Source of the DNA: Treponema sp.
GTDB lineage: Bacteria; Spirochaetota; Spirochaetia; Treponematales; Breznakiellaceae
Direction of reading: 5' to 3'
Assembly: GCA_031275535.1 (NCBI GenBank)
Contig: JAISOR010000237.1
Location: 1 to 25,608, forward strand
DNA length: 25,608 nt
Positions within the stretch are counted from its first letter, which is position 1, and each line of letters starts with the position of its first letter. Below the pieces are notes generated by a model. It was not told the origin of the DNA. It worked only from the letters and a program-made list of their open reading frames with translations, and searched no databases. Below are positions 8,603-16,592 of the stretch, piece after piece. A program made the position numbers and the translations under genes.

Positions 8603-9664
8603 ATGGAAGGAACCATGAAGGGCGTCTATCTTCCCGGCAACAGTACGGTCGTCTTTAAGGATGTCCCCATCCCCCAGCCGGGCCACGGTCAGGTACTGGT
8701 AAAGATGAAGGCCTGTACTATCTGCGGCAGCGATATCCGGGCCATTTACCGGGAACATACGGGTAAAGGCGCCGAGGGGTATCAGAATGTCATCGCCGGG
8801 CATGAGCCCTGCGGGCAGGTGGTGGAAGAGGGGCAGGGGATCAGGCGGTTTAAGCGGGGCGCCCGGGTCATCGTGTACCATATTTCGGGCTGCGGAGTCT
8901 GCCATGACTGCCGTATGGGTTACATGATCTCCTGTTCATCCCCCCTCCGGGCGGCCTATGGCTGGCAGCGGGACGGCGGCATGGCCGGGTACATCCTCTG
9001 CGATGAAAAGGACCTGGTGGAACTCCCCGATGAGTTAAGTTATGCCGACGGCGCCCAGGTAGCCTGCGGTTTTGGCACCGTGTACGAAGCCATCCACAAG
9101 GTCGGGGTCAGCGGGGCCGATTCGGTCCTGGTGGTGGGCCTTGGCCCCGTAGGGCTCGCTACCCTTATGCTCTGCCGCGCCATGGGCGCCCGGAACCTGT
9201 ACGGCATTGAGTCCAACCCCTACCGGGTGGATCTGGCAAAGAAGCTCAACCTGGCGGACAAGATCCTTAGCCCCTCGGATTCCAACGTGGACGAGATAAA
9301 GGACCTTACCGGCGGCAGGGGCGTTGAGCGGGCCTTTGACGCCTCCGCCAGCGATAAGGGCCGGGCCACCGCCATCCGGGCCGCCCGGCAGTGGGGCAAG
9401 ATCGCCTTTGTGGGCGAGGGGGGCACGGTCAACTTTAACCCCAGCCCGGACATTATCCATCCTCAAAAGAGCATCTACGGCAGTTGGGTAACCAGCATCT
9501 GGCTTATGGAAGACCTGGTGGAAGAACTGGTCCGCTGGAAGCTCCACCCCGACCTATTGGTAACTCACCGCTTCCCCCTGGAAAAGGCGGACGAGGCCTA
9601 CGCCCTCATGGACAAGGGGCAGTGCGGCAAGGTTGCGGTCTGCGCCGATGAGGAACTGAAATAG
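8603..9664 (+). CDS. Zinc-dependent medium-chain alcohol/polyol dehydrogenase
   Basis: Cytoplasmic NAD(P)-dependent oxidoreductase of the MDR superfamily (353 residues from ATG 8603). The catalytic-zinc region shows CTICGSD and GHEPCG; the structural-zinc site is complete (C-x2-C-x2-C-x7-C in CGVCHDC...C). The nucleotide-binding loop is VVGLGPVGLA, followed by the acidic residue in YGIESNPYR, which favours NAD+. It resembles sorbitol/threonine-dehydrogenase-like enzymes, but the substrate is not readable. Start choice: GGAG at 8593-8596 lies six bases before ATG 8603; a TTG at 8591 and an ATG at 8615 are alternatives. Its place right after the transporter suggests it oxidises the imported sugar or polyol. 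Confidence 0.9.
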   Translation: MEGTMKGVYLPGNSTVVFKDVPIPQPGHGQVLVKMKACTICGSDIRAIYREHTGKGAEGYQNVIAGHEPCGQVVEEGQGIRRFKRGARVIVYHISGCGVCHDCRMGYMISCSSPLRAAYGWQRDGGMAGYILCDEKDLVELPDELSYADGAQVACGFGTVYEAIHKVGVSGADSVLVVGLGPVGLATLMLCRAMGARNLYGIESNPYRVDLAKKLNLADKILSPSDSNVDEIKDLTGGRGVERAFDASASDKGRATAIRAARQWGKIAFVGEGGTVNFNPSPDIIHPQKSIYGSWVTSIWLMEDLVEELVRWKLHPDLLVTHRFPLEKADEAYALMDKGQCGKVAVCADEELK

Positions 9665-9681
9665 CGGGTATGGGATAGGGT

Positions 9682-10701
9682 ATGACAAATTCTATTGATC
9701 CTAAACAGGTCCCCCAATTTGCGCTATCCTCGGGGGACAAGATCCCCTGTATTGGGATGGGGACCTTCGGGTCCGACCGGTTCAGCCCCGAAGAAGTTTC
9801 CGCGGCGGTGGCCGGGGCGATCCGCGGGGGCTATCGTCTGTTCGACTGCGCCTCGGTTTATGGCAACGAGGACCGAATCGGCCCGGTGTTTGAGGAGGCC
9901 CTTGGATCCGGGGCGCTTAAGCGGGAAGAGCTCTTTATCATCTCCAAGGTCTGGAACGATATGCACGGCAAGGGGGAGGTGCTTCTTTCCCTGGCAAAGA
10001 CCCTGCGGGATCTGCGGCTGGATTATGTGGATGCCTACCTGGTACACTGGCCCTTCCCCAATTATCATGCCCCGGGCTGTGACGGCGATGCCCGCAATCC
10101 CGATTCGGTACCTTTTAGGGCCGACACGTTTATGGCAACCTGGGCGCAGATGGAAAGCCTGGCGGATAAGGGTCTGGCCCGGAATATCGGCATGTCCAAC
10201 ATGACCATCCCCAAACTGGAGGCGGTCCTCCCCCGGTGCCGCATTAAACCGGCGGTGATCGAGATGGAACTGCACCCCTGTTTCCAGCAGCCCGAACTCT
10301 TTGACTACTGCGTCCGGCGGGGCATACAAGTCATCGGGTACTGTCCCGTGGGTTCCCCGAACCGGCCCGAACGGGATAAGACGCCGGAGGACCTGGCCGA
10401 CACCGAACAGCCGGAGGTGGCGGCGATTGCCCGGGCCCACGGGATTCACCCGGCCCTGGTTTGCATTAAGTGGGCGGTTCAGCGGGGCCAAATCCCCATC
10501 CCCTTTTCTGTGCATGAGAAAAACTACCTTAGCAACCTCAGGGCCGTAACGGAGGACCCCCTTACATCCGCCGAAATGGCCAGCCTGGCAAGGGTGGATA
10601 AAAACTGCCGCCTTATTAAGGGCCAGGTATTCCTGTGGGAAGGGGCCCGAAGCTGGGAAGACCTCTGGGATCCGGACGGAAAGATCACCGGTTCTGCATA
10701 A
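9682..10701 (+). CDS. Aldo/keto reductase
   Basis: Cytoplasmic NADPH-type oxidoreductase with the AKR (beta/alpha)8 fold, 339 residues. The catalytic tetrad is visible: D55 and Y60 (FDCASVYGNE), K89 (ISKVWND) and H122 (LVHWPFP). GMSN, ELHPCFQQPEL and IGYCPVG continue the family pattern, and the cofactor region is near IPIPFSVHEKNYLSN. The ribosome site GGGATAGGG lies just before the ATG. It is the last gene of the CUT2 operon and probably works with the preceding dehydrogenase on the imported compound. Its last 17 bases overlap the convergent lipoprotein gene, with no terminator between them. Confidence 0.92.
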   Translation: MTNSIDPKQVPQFALSSGDKIPCIGMGTFGSDRFSPEEVSAAVAGAIRGGYRLFDCASVYGNEDRIGPVFEEALGSGALKREELFIISKVWNDMHGKGEVLLSLAKTLRDLRLDYVDAYLVHWPFPNYHAPGCDGDARNPDSVPFRADTFMATWAQMESLADKGLARNIGMSNMTIPKLEAVLPRCRIKPAVIEMELHPCFQQPELFDYCVRRGIQVIGYCPVGSPNRPERDKTPEDLADTEQPEVAAIARAHGIHPALVCIKWAVQRGQIPIPFSVHEKNYLSNLRAVTEDPLTSAEMASLARVDKNCRLIKGQVFLWEGARSWEDLWDPDGKITGSA

Positions 10702-11563
10702 AGCCGGTTTCCCCCAGGGGCCCCCGCCTTCTGATTAATTCCGCCAGCCGGTTAAATTGGGACGGCCTTTCCAGGCAGGGGACGAGGCCGGCGCTAATGG
10801 CCTCATAACCGGCCAGATACGTATCGGCGAGGAAAACAATGGGAACCATCCGGTCTTCGTCCGGCACCTGGTATTGATCAAAGAAGGCGGCGATCCGTTC
10901 GGAATTGTTCCCCGAGCGGGTATTCATCCTGATGATGTCCAGGGGGAGGGCCCTATCCCCTACCGTGATTTCTTCCGGCAAACTATTAATGAGGGGCGTA
11001 ACCTTACCACATTCGCCGCAGGTGGTACGATAAAAATAGACCAGGCTCAAATGGTCCGGCTGTATGCTATAATCGTCAAAAAGCTGGTCCCCGGTCTTTT
11101 TTTCCGCGGGATTATAGACCCGCTTATATACAAAGAGGTCTTCTCCGGCGGTCAAAAAAGCTTCCCGGAGGTTTTTCGCAATGCCCTCGTTTCCCGAAAA
11201 TACCCGTCCCCCGGCGATAAGCAGGGGCAGTTCCGGAGCGCTCCGGTCAAGACCAAGGGAATCGAGCATCCCCTGGTATAAGCCCTGGTTCCCCTGGAGA
11301 AAGACGTTGATCCGGTGAATGGCATAGGGATACCGGTCCCGCACGCCCTCCAGTTCGGCCGCCGCTATCGCATCGAATTCCGCCGCCCCATCGCAGGATT
11401 GGCAAAGCTCCTCATAAAAATAATACAGCTCTACCCGCTCCGGCAGATCCGCCTCCCGGAGCAGGGCCGGTTCGGGAACCCCTCCGGTTTCACGGTTGCA
11501 GCCTGTTCCAAAGGTGAAAACTAAAAGGGCCGGTATTATTTTCCAAACAATCGAAGCTTGCAT
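10685..11563 (-). CDS. Lipoprotein with two tandem thioredoxin-like domains
   Basis: Predicted exported, lipid-anchored protein (292 residues). A hydrophobic signal (about residues 5-18) ends in FGTGC, giving C22 as the lipidation site; the box is relaxed, as is common in spirochaetes. Two similar halves follow. The first has YYFYEELCQSC (CxxC 54-57) and a likely cis-proline at LP (112-113) before LLIAGGRVFSG. The second has VYFYRTTCGEC (CxxC 182-185) and the corresponding VP before IVFLADTYLAGYE. This pattern suggests tandem thioredoxin folds and a periplasmic disulfide or thiol role. The ribosome site AGAGGAAA precedes the ATG. It does not look metabolically linked to the flanking sugar operons. 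The family name is unknown to me. Confidence 0.8.
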   Translation of the reverse strand: MQASIVWKIIPALLVFTFGTGCNRETGGVPEPALLREADLPERVELYYFYEELCQSCDGAAEFDAIAAAELEGVRDRYPYAIHRINVFLQGNQGLYQGMLDSLGLDRSAPELPLLIAGGRVFSGNEGIAKNLREAFLTAGEDLFVYKRVYNPAEKKTGDQLFDDYSIQPDHLSLVYFYRTTCGECGKVTPLINSLPEEITVGDRALPLDIIRMNTRSGNNSERIAAFFDQYQVPDEDRMVPIVFLADTYLAGYEAISAGLVPCLERPSQFNRLAELIRRRGPLGETGFMQNR

Positions 11564-11607
11564 GATTTTTTCCTCTATAACTTATAACTATTCTTGATAA
11601 AAATATA

Positions 11608-11637
11608 TTGAAATATTTCGTGGGTTATAACAATAAT
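11608..11637 (+). promoter_or_regulatory. Putative promoter of the Lpl/fucosidase operon in a divergent gap
   Basis: TTGAAA (11608-11613) and AATAAT (11632-11637) are 18 bases apart in the A+T-rich gap between the divergent lipoprotein gene and the Lpl operon. A good ribosome site, AAGGAG at 11647-11652, precedes ATG 11661. Other pairs in this A+T-rich gap cannot be excluded, and a minus-strand promoter for the lipoprotein must also lie here but is not clear. Confidence 0.35.
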
Positions 11638-11660
11638 AAATTATACAAGGAGAATGCAAA

Positions 11661-13340
11661 ATGAACAACGGAAAAACGAAGAGGATAATAAAAGGCTTGT
11701 TCCTTTTATTGAGTATCAGCATGTTATTGGCGGCCTGCGACAGGAAAAAAACCGGATCTGCCGGCGATACCGGGGACCTCTACACCCCGGTGGGGGAATA
11801 TCCCATCGTAAAAGAACCCCTGGAGATGAGCCTTTTTGCCATGAGCGCCCCCAATGTTATTGATCTGCAAACCAACGATTTTACCCGCTATTTGGAGGAA
11901 AAGACAAATATCAAGTGGAATTTCATCACCGCACCGAACGACTCTGCGATAGAAAAAATAAATTTACTCCTTATGAGTAATGAATATCCCGATGCTTTTC
12001 TGTTCAGAACTCCCGATGTGGCCCAATACGGTATGAAGGAGCATATCCTTATCCCCCTGGAGGATCTGATCCCCCAGTATATGCCCAACTATTGGAAATT
12101 TATGCAGGAGAATCCCGAGCTTTGGGCCCAACAGCGCCAGGCGGACGGCCATATCTATGGGATTGCCTCTTTTAACGAATGTTACCACTGTAACTTTTAC
12201 AATAAGATGTGGGTAAACATGGACTGGATCGAAAAGATCGGCCTGGGGGTCCCCACTACCACCGAGGAATTCAAGGCGGTGTGTAAACGGTTCCTGGAGA
12301 TTAACCCCAAGGGGATCGCGGTTACGGGGTCCACCACGGGCTGGGGGGAACAGTTCATCAATTTCCTTACCGGTTCCTTTATCACCAACCCCGGTGCCCG
12401 TACCGCGGGGGATAAGCTGGCGGTGTCCCCCTCGGGCGAGGTGGTAACCGTTGCCAACCAGAGCCAATACCGGGAAGCCCTGCGGTTTATGCGCGAGCTG
12501 TATCAGATGGGGGCCATTTATGACGGCGGCTTTACCCAGAACCCGGACCAGTTCCGCAGCCTGGTCAACCAGCCCGGCGCGCCGGTACTCTTTTTAGCCT
12601 CCGGGGCTATTGTCAACAGTGTGGATGCTGATGTGAACCCCTCGTTGTATAGAGCCTACCGGGCTATGGCCCCCCTAAAAGGCCCCGATGGAACCCAGAT
12701 CAACACCTACTTCAAGTACGATAACCTCCAGGAAAACAAGCTGGTTATCACCGACCGGTGTAAGTACCCGGAGGCGGTACTCCGCTGGGCGGACCATTTC
12801 TATACCCTGGAAGGGTACCTCCAGTACCAGTACGGGCCCAACCTGGACGGTAAGGACTTTATCCTCTATCCTCCGGGAGAGGTGGGCTTAAACGGCAAAC
12901 CGGCTTTGTTCAAGGTCCTGAACCAGTACACCGCGGAACCCCAGAACCATGACTGGCAGGACATCGGCCTGATCTACGCCACCGCGGATATCCGCCTGGG
13001 GGAATCCACGGATCCCAGCATCGACATTACCTCCGCGGCGGGGCTGGAGAAGCTCCTGGTGATCGAGACCGAGACGGTCTGCGAGCCCTATGCCCAAAAG
13101 CCGGGCCAATTTGACGTACTGCCGAACCGGCTCAAGTTGACATCCGAGGAGTCCGACGCCGTGCAGACCATCGCAGTGGAACTGGCAAAATACATCGACG
13201 AAAACACCGTGGCCTTTATCAATGGCCGGAGAAACCTGAACACCGAATGGGACGCCTATGTAAGCGGTTTTGACCGGCTCGGCCTGCCCCAATACCTCAA
13301 GGTCATGCAGGGCGCCTGGGATCGTCAGCAGGGCAAATAG
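11661..13340 (+). CDS. Lpl-type CUT1 ABC transporter, substrate-binding lipoprotein
   Basis: Extracytoplasmic solute-binding lipoprotein (559 residues), in the size range of the long LplA-like binding proteins paired with LplB/LplC permeases. A signal peptide ends in the lipobox LLAAC with C26 as the lipidated residue. EEKTNIKWNFI, LLMSNEYPDAFL and YGIASFNECYHCNFYNKMWVN fit the family 1 extracellular solute-binding fold. It is the first gene of an operon with two permeases and a GH29 fucosidase, so its ligand is probably a fucosylated oligosaccharide or glycoconjugate; this comes from context, not binding residues. The stop codon is two bases before the next start, implying translational coupling. 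Confidence 0.9.
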   Translation: MNNGKTKRIIKGLFLLLSISMLLAACDRKKTGSAGDTGDLYTPVGEYPIVKEPLEMSLFAMSAPNVIDLQTNDFTRYLEEKTNIKWNFITAPNDSAIEKINLLLMSNEYPDAFLFRTPDVAQYGMKEHILIPLEDLIPQYMPNYWKFMQENPELWAQQRQADGHIYGIASFNECYHCNFYNKMWVNMDWIEKIGLGVPTTTEEFKAVCKRFLEINPKGIAVTGSTTGWGEQFINFLTGSFITNPGARTAGDKLAVSPSGEVVTVANQSQYREALRFMRELYQMGAIYDGGFTQNPDQFRSLVNQPGAPVLFLASGAIVNSVDADVNPSLYRAYRAMAPLKGPDGTQINTYFKYDNLQENKLVITDRCKYPEAVLRWADHFYTLEGYLQYQYGPNLDGKDFILYPPGEVGLNGKPALFKVLNQYTAEPQNHDWQDIGLIYATADIRLGESTDPSIDITSAAGLEKLLVIETETVCEPYAQKPGQFDVLPNRLKLTSEESDAVQTIAVELAKYIDENTVAFINGRRNLNTEWDAYVSGFDRLGLPQYLKVMQGAWDRQQGK

Positions 13341-13342
13341 CC

Positions 13343-14263
13343 ATGGAGAGTAAGCCTATCCGGAATTCGGACCGTTCTTATGCGGGGGCCTGGCAGTTTT
13401 GGCTCATCATCGCCCTGCCCCTGGCGTATATTATCATCTTTTGTTATGTCCCTATGGGGGGGATCTTGATGGCCTTTAAGGACTATAGTCCCCGCCGAGG
13501 TATTCTGCAGAGTCCCTGGGTAGGCTTAAAGTGGTTTAAACAGTTTTTAACCACCCCTTCGGGTTTGACGGTTATTGCGAACACCCTGCGCCTGGGCTTT
13601 TACAGCCTTATCGCGGGGTTTCCCATCCCGATCCTCCTGGCGGTGGCGCTGAACGAGATCCGTTCCCTGCGCTTTAAAAAGGCGGTTCAGATGTTCACCT
13701 ATGCGCCCTACTTTATCTCCGTGGTGGTTATGGTGGGGATGCTGATGCAGCTTACGGATCTGCGGATCGGCATCTTCAACCGGCTCATCACCATCCTGGG
13801 GGGGCAGCCGGTTAATTTTTTCGGCGAGGCCCGGATTTTTCCCCATCTTTATGTGTGGAGCGGTATTTGGCAGACCATGGGGTATTCTTCCATCATTTAT
13901 ATTGCCGCCCTGGCGGGGGTCAGCAGGGAAACCCAGGAGGCCGCGGTGGTGGACGGCGCGTCCCGGATACAGCGGATCTGGCATGTGGATCTGCCGTCGA
14001 TCCGCCCCACCATTGTTATTCTCTTGATCTTCAACTGCGGCTCCATCATGAGTATTGGTTTTGAAAAGGCCTACCTGATGCAGAACCCCATTAATATGGC
14101 CACCGCGGAGGTAATATCCACCTTTGTATACAAGGTGGGCTTGCAAAACGGCAATTATAGTTTTTCTACCGCGGTGGGGCTTTTTAATTCCATCGTCGGT
14201 TTTATTTTGATGGTAACGGTTAATCAAATCGCAAAAAAATTGACCGATACCAGTGTATGGTAG
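13343..14263 (+). CDS. CUT1 ABC transporter permease (LplB-like)
   Basis: Inner-membrane permease of the binding-protein-dependent type, 306 residues with about six membrane spans. The EAA loop that contacts the ATPase is at about residues 198-217 (EAAVVDGASRIQRIWHVDLP). The N-terminal part, FCYVPMGGILMAFKDYSP, and the C-terminal TDTSVW are typical of LplB-type proteins. It starts two bases after the binding-protein stop, with only a weak AGGG upstream, so translation is probably coupled. It pairs with the next permease as a heterodimer. No ATPase gene accompanies it. Confidence 0.93.
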   Translation: MESKPIRNSDRSYAGAWQFWLIIALPLAYIIIFCYVPMGGILMAFKDYSPRRGILQSPWVGLKWFKQFLTTPSGLTVIANTLRLGFYSLIAGFPIPILLAVALNEIRSLRFKKAVQMFTYAPYFISVVVMVGMLMQLTDLRIGIFNRLITILGGQPVNFFGEARIFPHLYVWSGIWQTMGYSSIIYIAALAGVSRETQEAAVVDGASRIQRIWHVDLPSIRPTIVILLIFNCGSIMSIGFEKAYLMQNPINMATAEVISTFVYKVGLQNGNYSFSTAVGLFNSIVGFILMVTVNQIAKKLTDTSVW

Positions 14264-14272
14264 GAGGCCCCG

Positions 14273-15181
14273 ATGACTAACAGTACAAGGACTTCCTTTA
14301 TTCGGGATAGCCTGGGGGACAGGCTCTTTGTTGGGGTGCTATACCTCATTTTGTGGGTGGTTTTGTTAATCATCCTCCTCCCCCTGGTGTATATCGTGGC
14401 CGCTTCTTTTTCCGATCCCCAGGCGGTTATCGCGGGAGACGTGTGGTTCTGGCCGGTCCGGCCCACCATGCGGGGATATGAGGCGGTCTTTAAAAACCCC
14501 AAACTAATGACCGGTTTTTACAATTCCTTTTTTTATATGATTGTAGGAACCGTGGTGAACCTTGTCATGACCCTGCTCTGCGCCTACCCCCTGACCCGTA
14601 AACAGTTCAGGGCCCGGAACATCGTGTCCGCCTTGCTGGTGTTCACCATGTATTTTTCCGGCGGTATGGTACCTATCTATATGGTGGTCAAAAAGCTGGG
14701 GCTCATCGACACCCGGATGGCCATGATCATCCCCGTTGCCTTAAGTGTGTGGAATGTGATCCTCTGCCGGACCTATATTGCCTCGGCCATCCCCGAGGCC
14801 CTCTACGAGTCCGCATCCCTGGACGGTTGTTCGCCCCTGCGGTTTCTGATCTTTATCGTGGCTCCCCTGAGTACCCCCATCCTGGCCGTACTGGCCTTAT
14901 ACTACGGGGTGACCCACTGGAACACCTACTTCAACGCCCTGATATACCTTAACCGGACGGAATTGGCGCCCCTGCAGATTGTTCTGCGGGAGATCCTGGT
15001 ATTGAGTAAGATCGATCCCGCCATGATTGCCGATGCCCGGGAACTGGCGGCGAAACAGGGCCTAACGGATCTGCTCAAATATTCGGTCATCGTAGTTGGT
15101 TCGGTTCCGGTTATGTTGATCTATCCCTTTGTGCAGAAATATTTTGTAAAGGGCGTTATGATTGGCGCCGTAAAAGGTTGA
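14273..15181 (+). CDS. CUT1 ABC transporter permease (LplC/YtcP-like)
   Basis: Second inner-membrane permease of the Lpl-type system, 302 residues with about six spans. The EAA loop is at about residue 178 (ESASLDGCSPLRFL). The long segment before the last span and the ending FVKGVMIGAVKG are characteristic of the LplC/YtcP group. AGGAGG overlaps the stop of the previous gene and lies five bases before this ATG. The fucosidase gene begins three bases after this stop, so all four genes are probably one message. Confidence 0.93.
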   Translation: MTNSTRTSFIRDSLGDRLFVGVLYLILWVVLLIILLPLVYIVAASFSDPQAVIAGDVWFWPVRPTMRGYEAVFKNPKLMTGFYNSFFYMIVGTVVNLVMTLLCAYPLTRKQFRARNIVSALLVFTMYFSGGMVPIYMVVKKLGLIDTRMAMIIPVALSVWNVILCRTYIASAIPEALYESASLDGCSPLRFLIFIVAPLSTPILAVLALYYGVTHWNTYFNALIYLNRTELAPLQIVLREILVLSKIDPAMIADARELAAKQGLTDLLKYSVIVVGSVPVMLIYPFVQKYFVKGVMIGAVKG

Positions 15182-15184
15182 TGT

Positions 15185-16507
15185 ATGGAAAGCAAGAACA
15201 TCGTAGAACGGAGGGAGCGCACCCGGTGGTTTACCGAAGCGCGGTTTGGCATGTTTATCCACTGGGGCTTATACGCCATCCCCGCCCGGGGAGAGTGGGT
15301 CCGCAGCACCGAGCGGATGAGCCATGAAGACTACCTGGCTTATTTTGATGAATTTGACGCCGCCGCTTACCGGCCCCGGGAATGGGCGCGGCTTGCGAAA
15401 AAGGCGGGGATGAAGTACGCGGTCTTGACCGCCAAGCATCACGACGGGTTTTGCCTTTGGGACACCAAGCTGACGGATTTCAAGGCCCCCAACACCCCTG
15501 CGGGCCGGGATCTGGTCCGGGAGTATCTGGACGCCTTTAGGGAGGAGGGGATCCGGGTGGGGCTCTATTTTTCCATCATCGACTGGCGGCATCCCGACTT
15601 TCCCCACTACCAGGATCGCCAGCATCCCCTTAGGGACAACCCGGCTTACGGCAACGAAAACCGGGATTTTAACCGTTACCTTGAATTTATGCACGGCCAG
15701 ATCCGGGAACTCCTTACCGAATACGGCAAGCTGGATATTATGTGGTTTGATTTTTCCTACGGCGATATGGCGGGGGAAAAATGGCGGGCCTCGGATCTGA
15801 TGAAGATGGTCCGGTCCCTCCAGCCCCACCTTATTGTGGATAACCGCCTGGAGGGTTCCGGGGAAAACTCCGGGACCATTCTAACGGCGAATCCCAGCGA
15901 CTATGCCGGGGATTTTGCCTGCCCGGAACAGATGATCCCCCCCCAGGGGATCCGCAACGAACTGGGGGACCCCGTTCCCTGGGAAGCCTGTATTACCCTG
16001 AACAACCATTGGGGTTACTGTGTCGCGGACCATCACTGGAAACCGGCGGATATGGTAATCCGGATGCTGGTAGAATGTGTTTCAAAAAACGGCAACCTGC
16101 TCCTCAATGTGGGGCCCGACCCTAAGGGCCGGATTCCCCGGGCCTCGGCGGAGATCCTGGAGGCCGTGGGCCGCTGGATGGAAGACAACAGCGCCAGTAT
16201 CTACGGCTGCGGCATGGCCGATCTTGCCAAGCCCGAATGGGGCCGCTTTACCCGGCGGGGAAAGGTCCTCTATGCCCACCTCTACGAAGCCCAGGCTGGG
16301 GGGCTCTGTCTGCCCCATCTGGCGGGAAAAATCCAAAAGATGCGGCTCCTGGCCGACGGCACGGAGATCCTGCCCGCCAATTATTGGAACCTGGCGGAAT
16401 ACGGGGAACACGCCTTCTTTTTCCTCAACCCCCAGAGCTTCGACAACTATCCCCTGCCGGACCCGGCGGATACCGTGGTGGAGATAACCCTGATGGACCG
16501 GCAATAA
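15185..16507 (+). CDS. GH29 alpha-L-fucosidase, cytoplasmic
   Basis: Retaining glycoside hydrolase that removes terminal alpha-L-fucose (440 residues, close to the size of compact bacterial GH29 enzymes). Family landmarks are FGMFIHWGLYAIPARGEW near the N-terminus, AKHHDGFCLWDT (H85-H86) and the nucleophile D189 in IMWFDF. E248 in DFACPEQ is a candidate acid/base residue, less certain because this position varies. NGNLLLNVGPDPKG ends the catalytic barrel; a short beta domain fills the rest. There is no signal peptide, so it should work inside the cell on glycans imported by the preceding transporter. No fucose isomerase, kinase or aldolase gene is in the window, so the route for released fucose is unknown. 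Confidence 0.92.
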   Translation: MESKNIVERRERTRWFTEARFGMFIHWGLYAIPARGEWVRSTERMSHEDYLAYFDEFDAAAYRPREWARLAKKAGMKYAVLTAKHHDGFCLWDTKLTDFKAPNTPAGRDLVREYLDAFREEGIRVGLYFSIIDWRHPDFPHYQDRQHPLRDNPAYGNENRDFNRYLEFMHGQIRELLTEYGKLDIMWFDFSYGDMAGEKWRASDLMKMVRSLQPHLIVDNRLEGSGENSGTILTANPSDYAGDFACPEQMIPPQGIRNELGDPVPWEACITLNNHWGYCVADHHWKPADMVIRMLVECVSKNGNLLLNVGPDPKGRIPRASAEILEAVGRWMEDNSASIYGCGMADLAKPEWGRFTRRGKVLYAHLYEAQAGGLCLPHLAGKIQKMRLLADGTEILPANYWNLAEYGEHAFFFLNPQSFDNYPLPDPADTVVEITLMDRQ

Positions 16508-16515
16508 TAGTGGAG

Positions 16516-16547
16516 CCCTTGCAAGGGGCCCATAGCTGTACTATATT
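16516..16547 (+). promoter_or_regulatory. Promoter with palindromic operator candidate for the second CUT1 operon
   Basis: TTGCAA (16519-16524) and TATATT (16542-16547) have an ideal 17-base spacer. The -35 element lies inside a perfect 12-base palindrome, CCCTTGCAAGGG (16516-16527), placed where a bound repressor would block RNA polymerase. The palindrome could instead form a small hairpin ending the fucosidase transcript, but no T tract follows. Ribosome site GGAGGAGG precedes ATG 16593. Confidence 0.5.
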
Positions 16548-16592
16548 AAAAAAGCAAATATCCTAATACGATATTATTGGAGGAGGTCTTTA

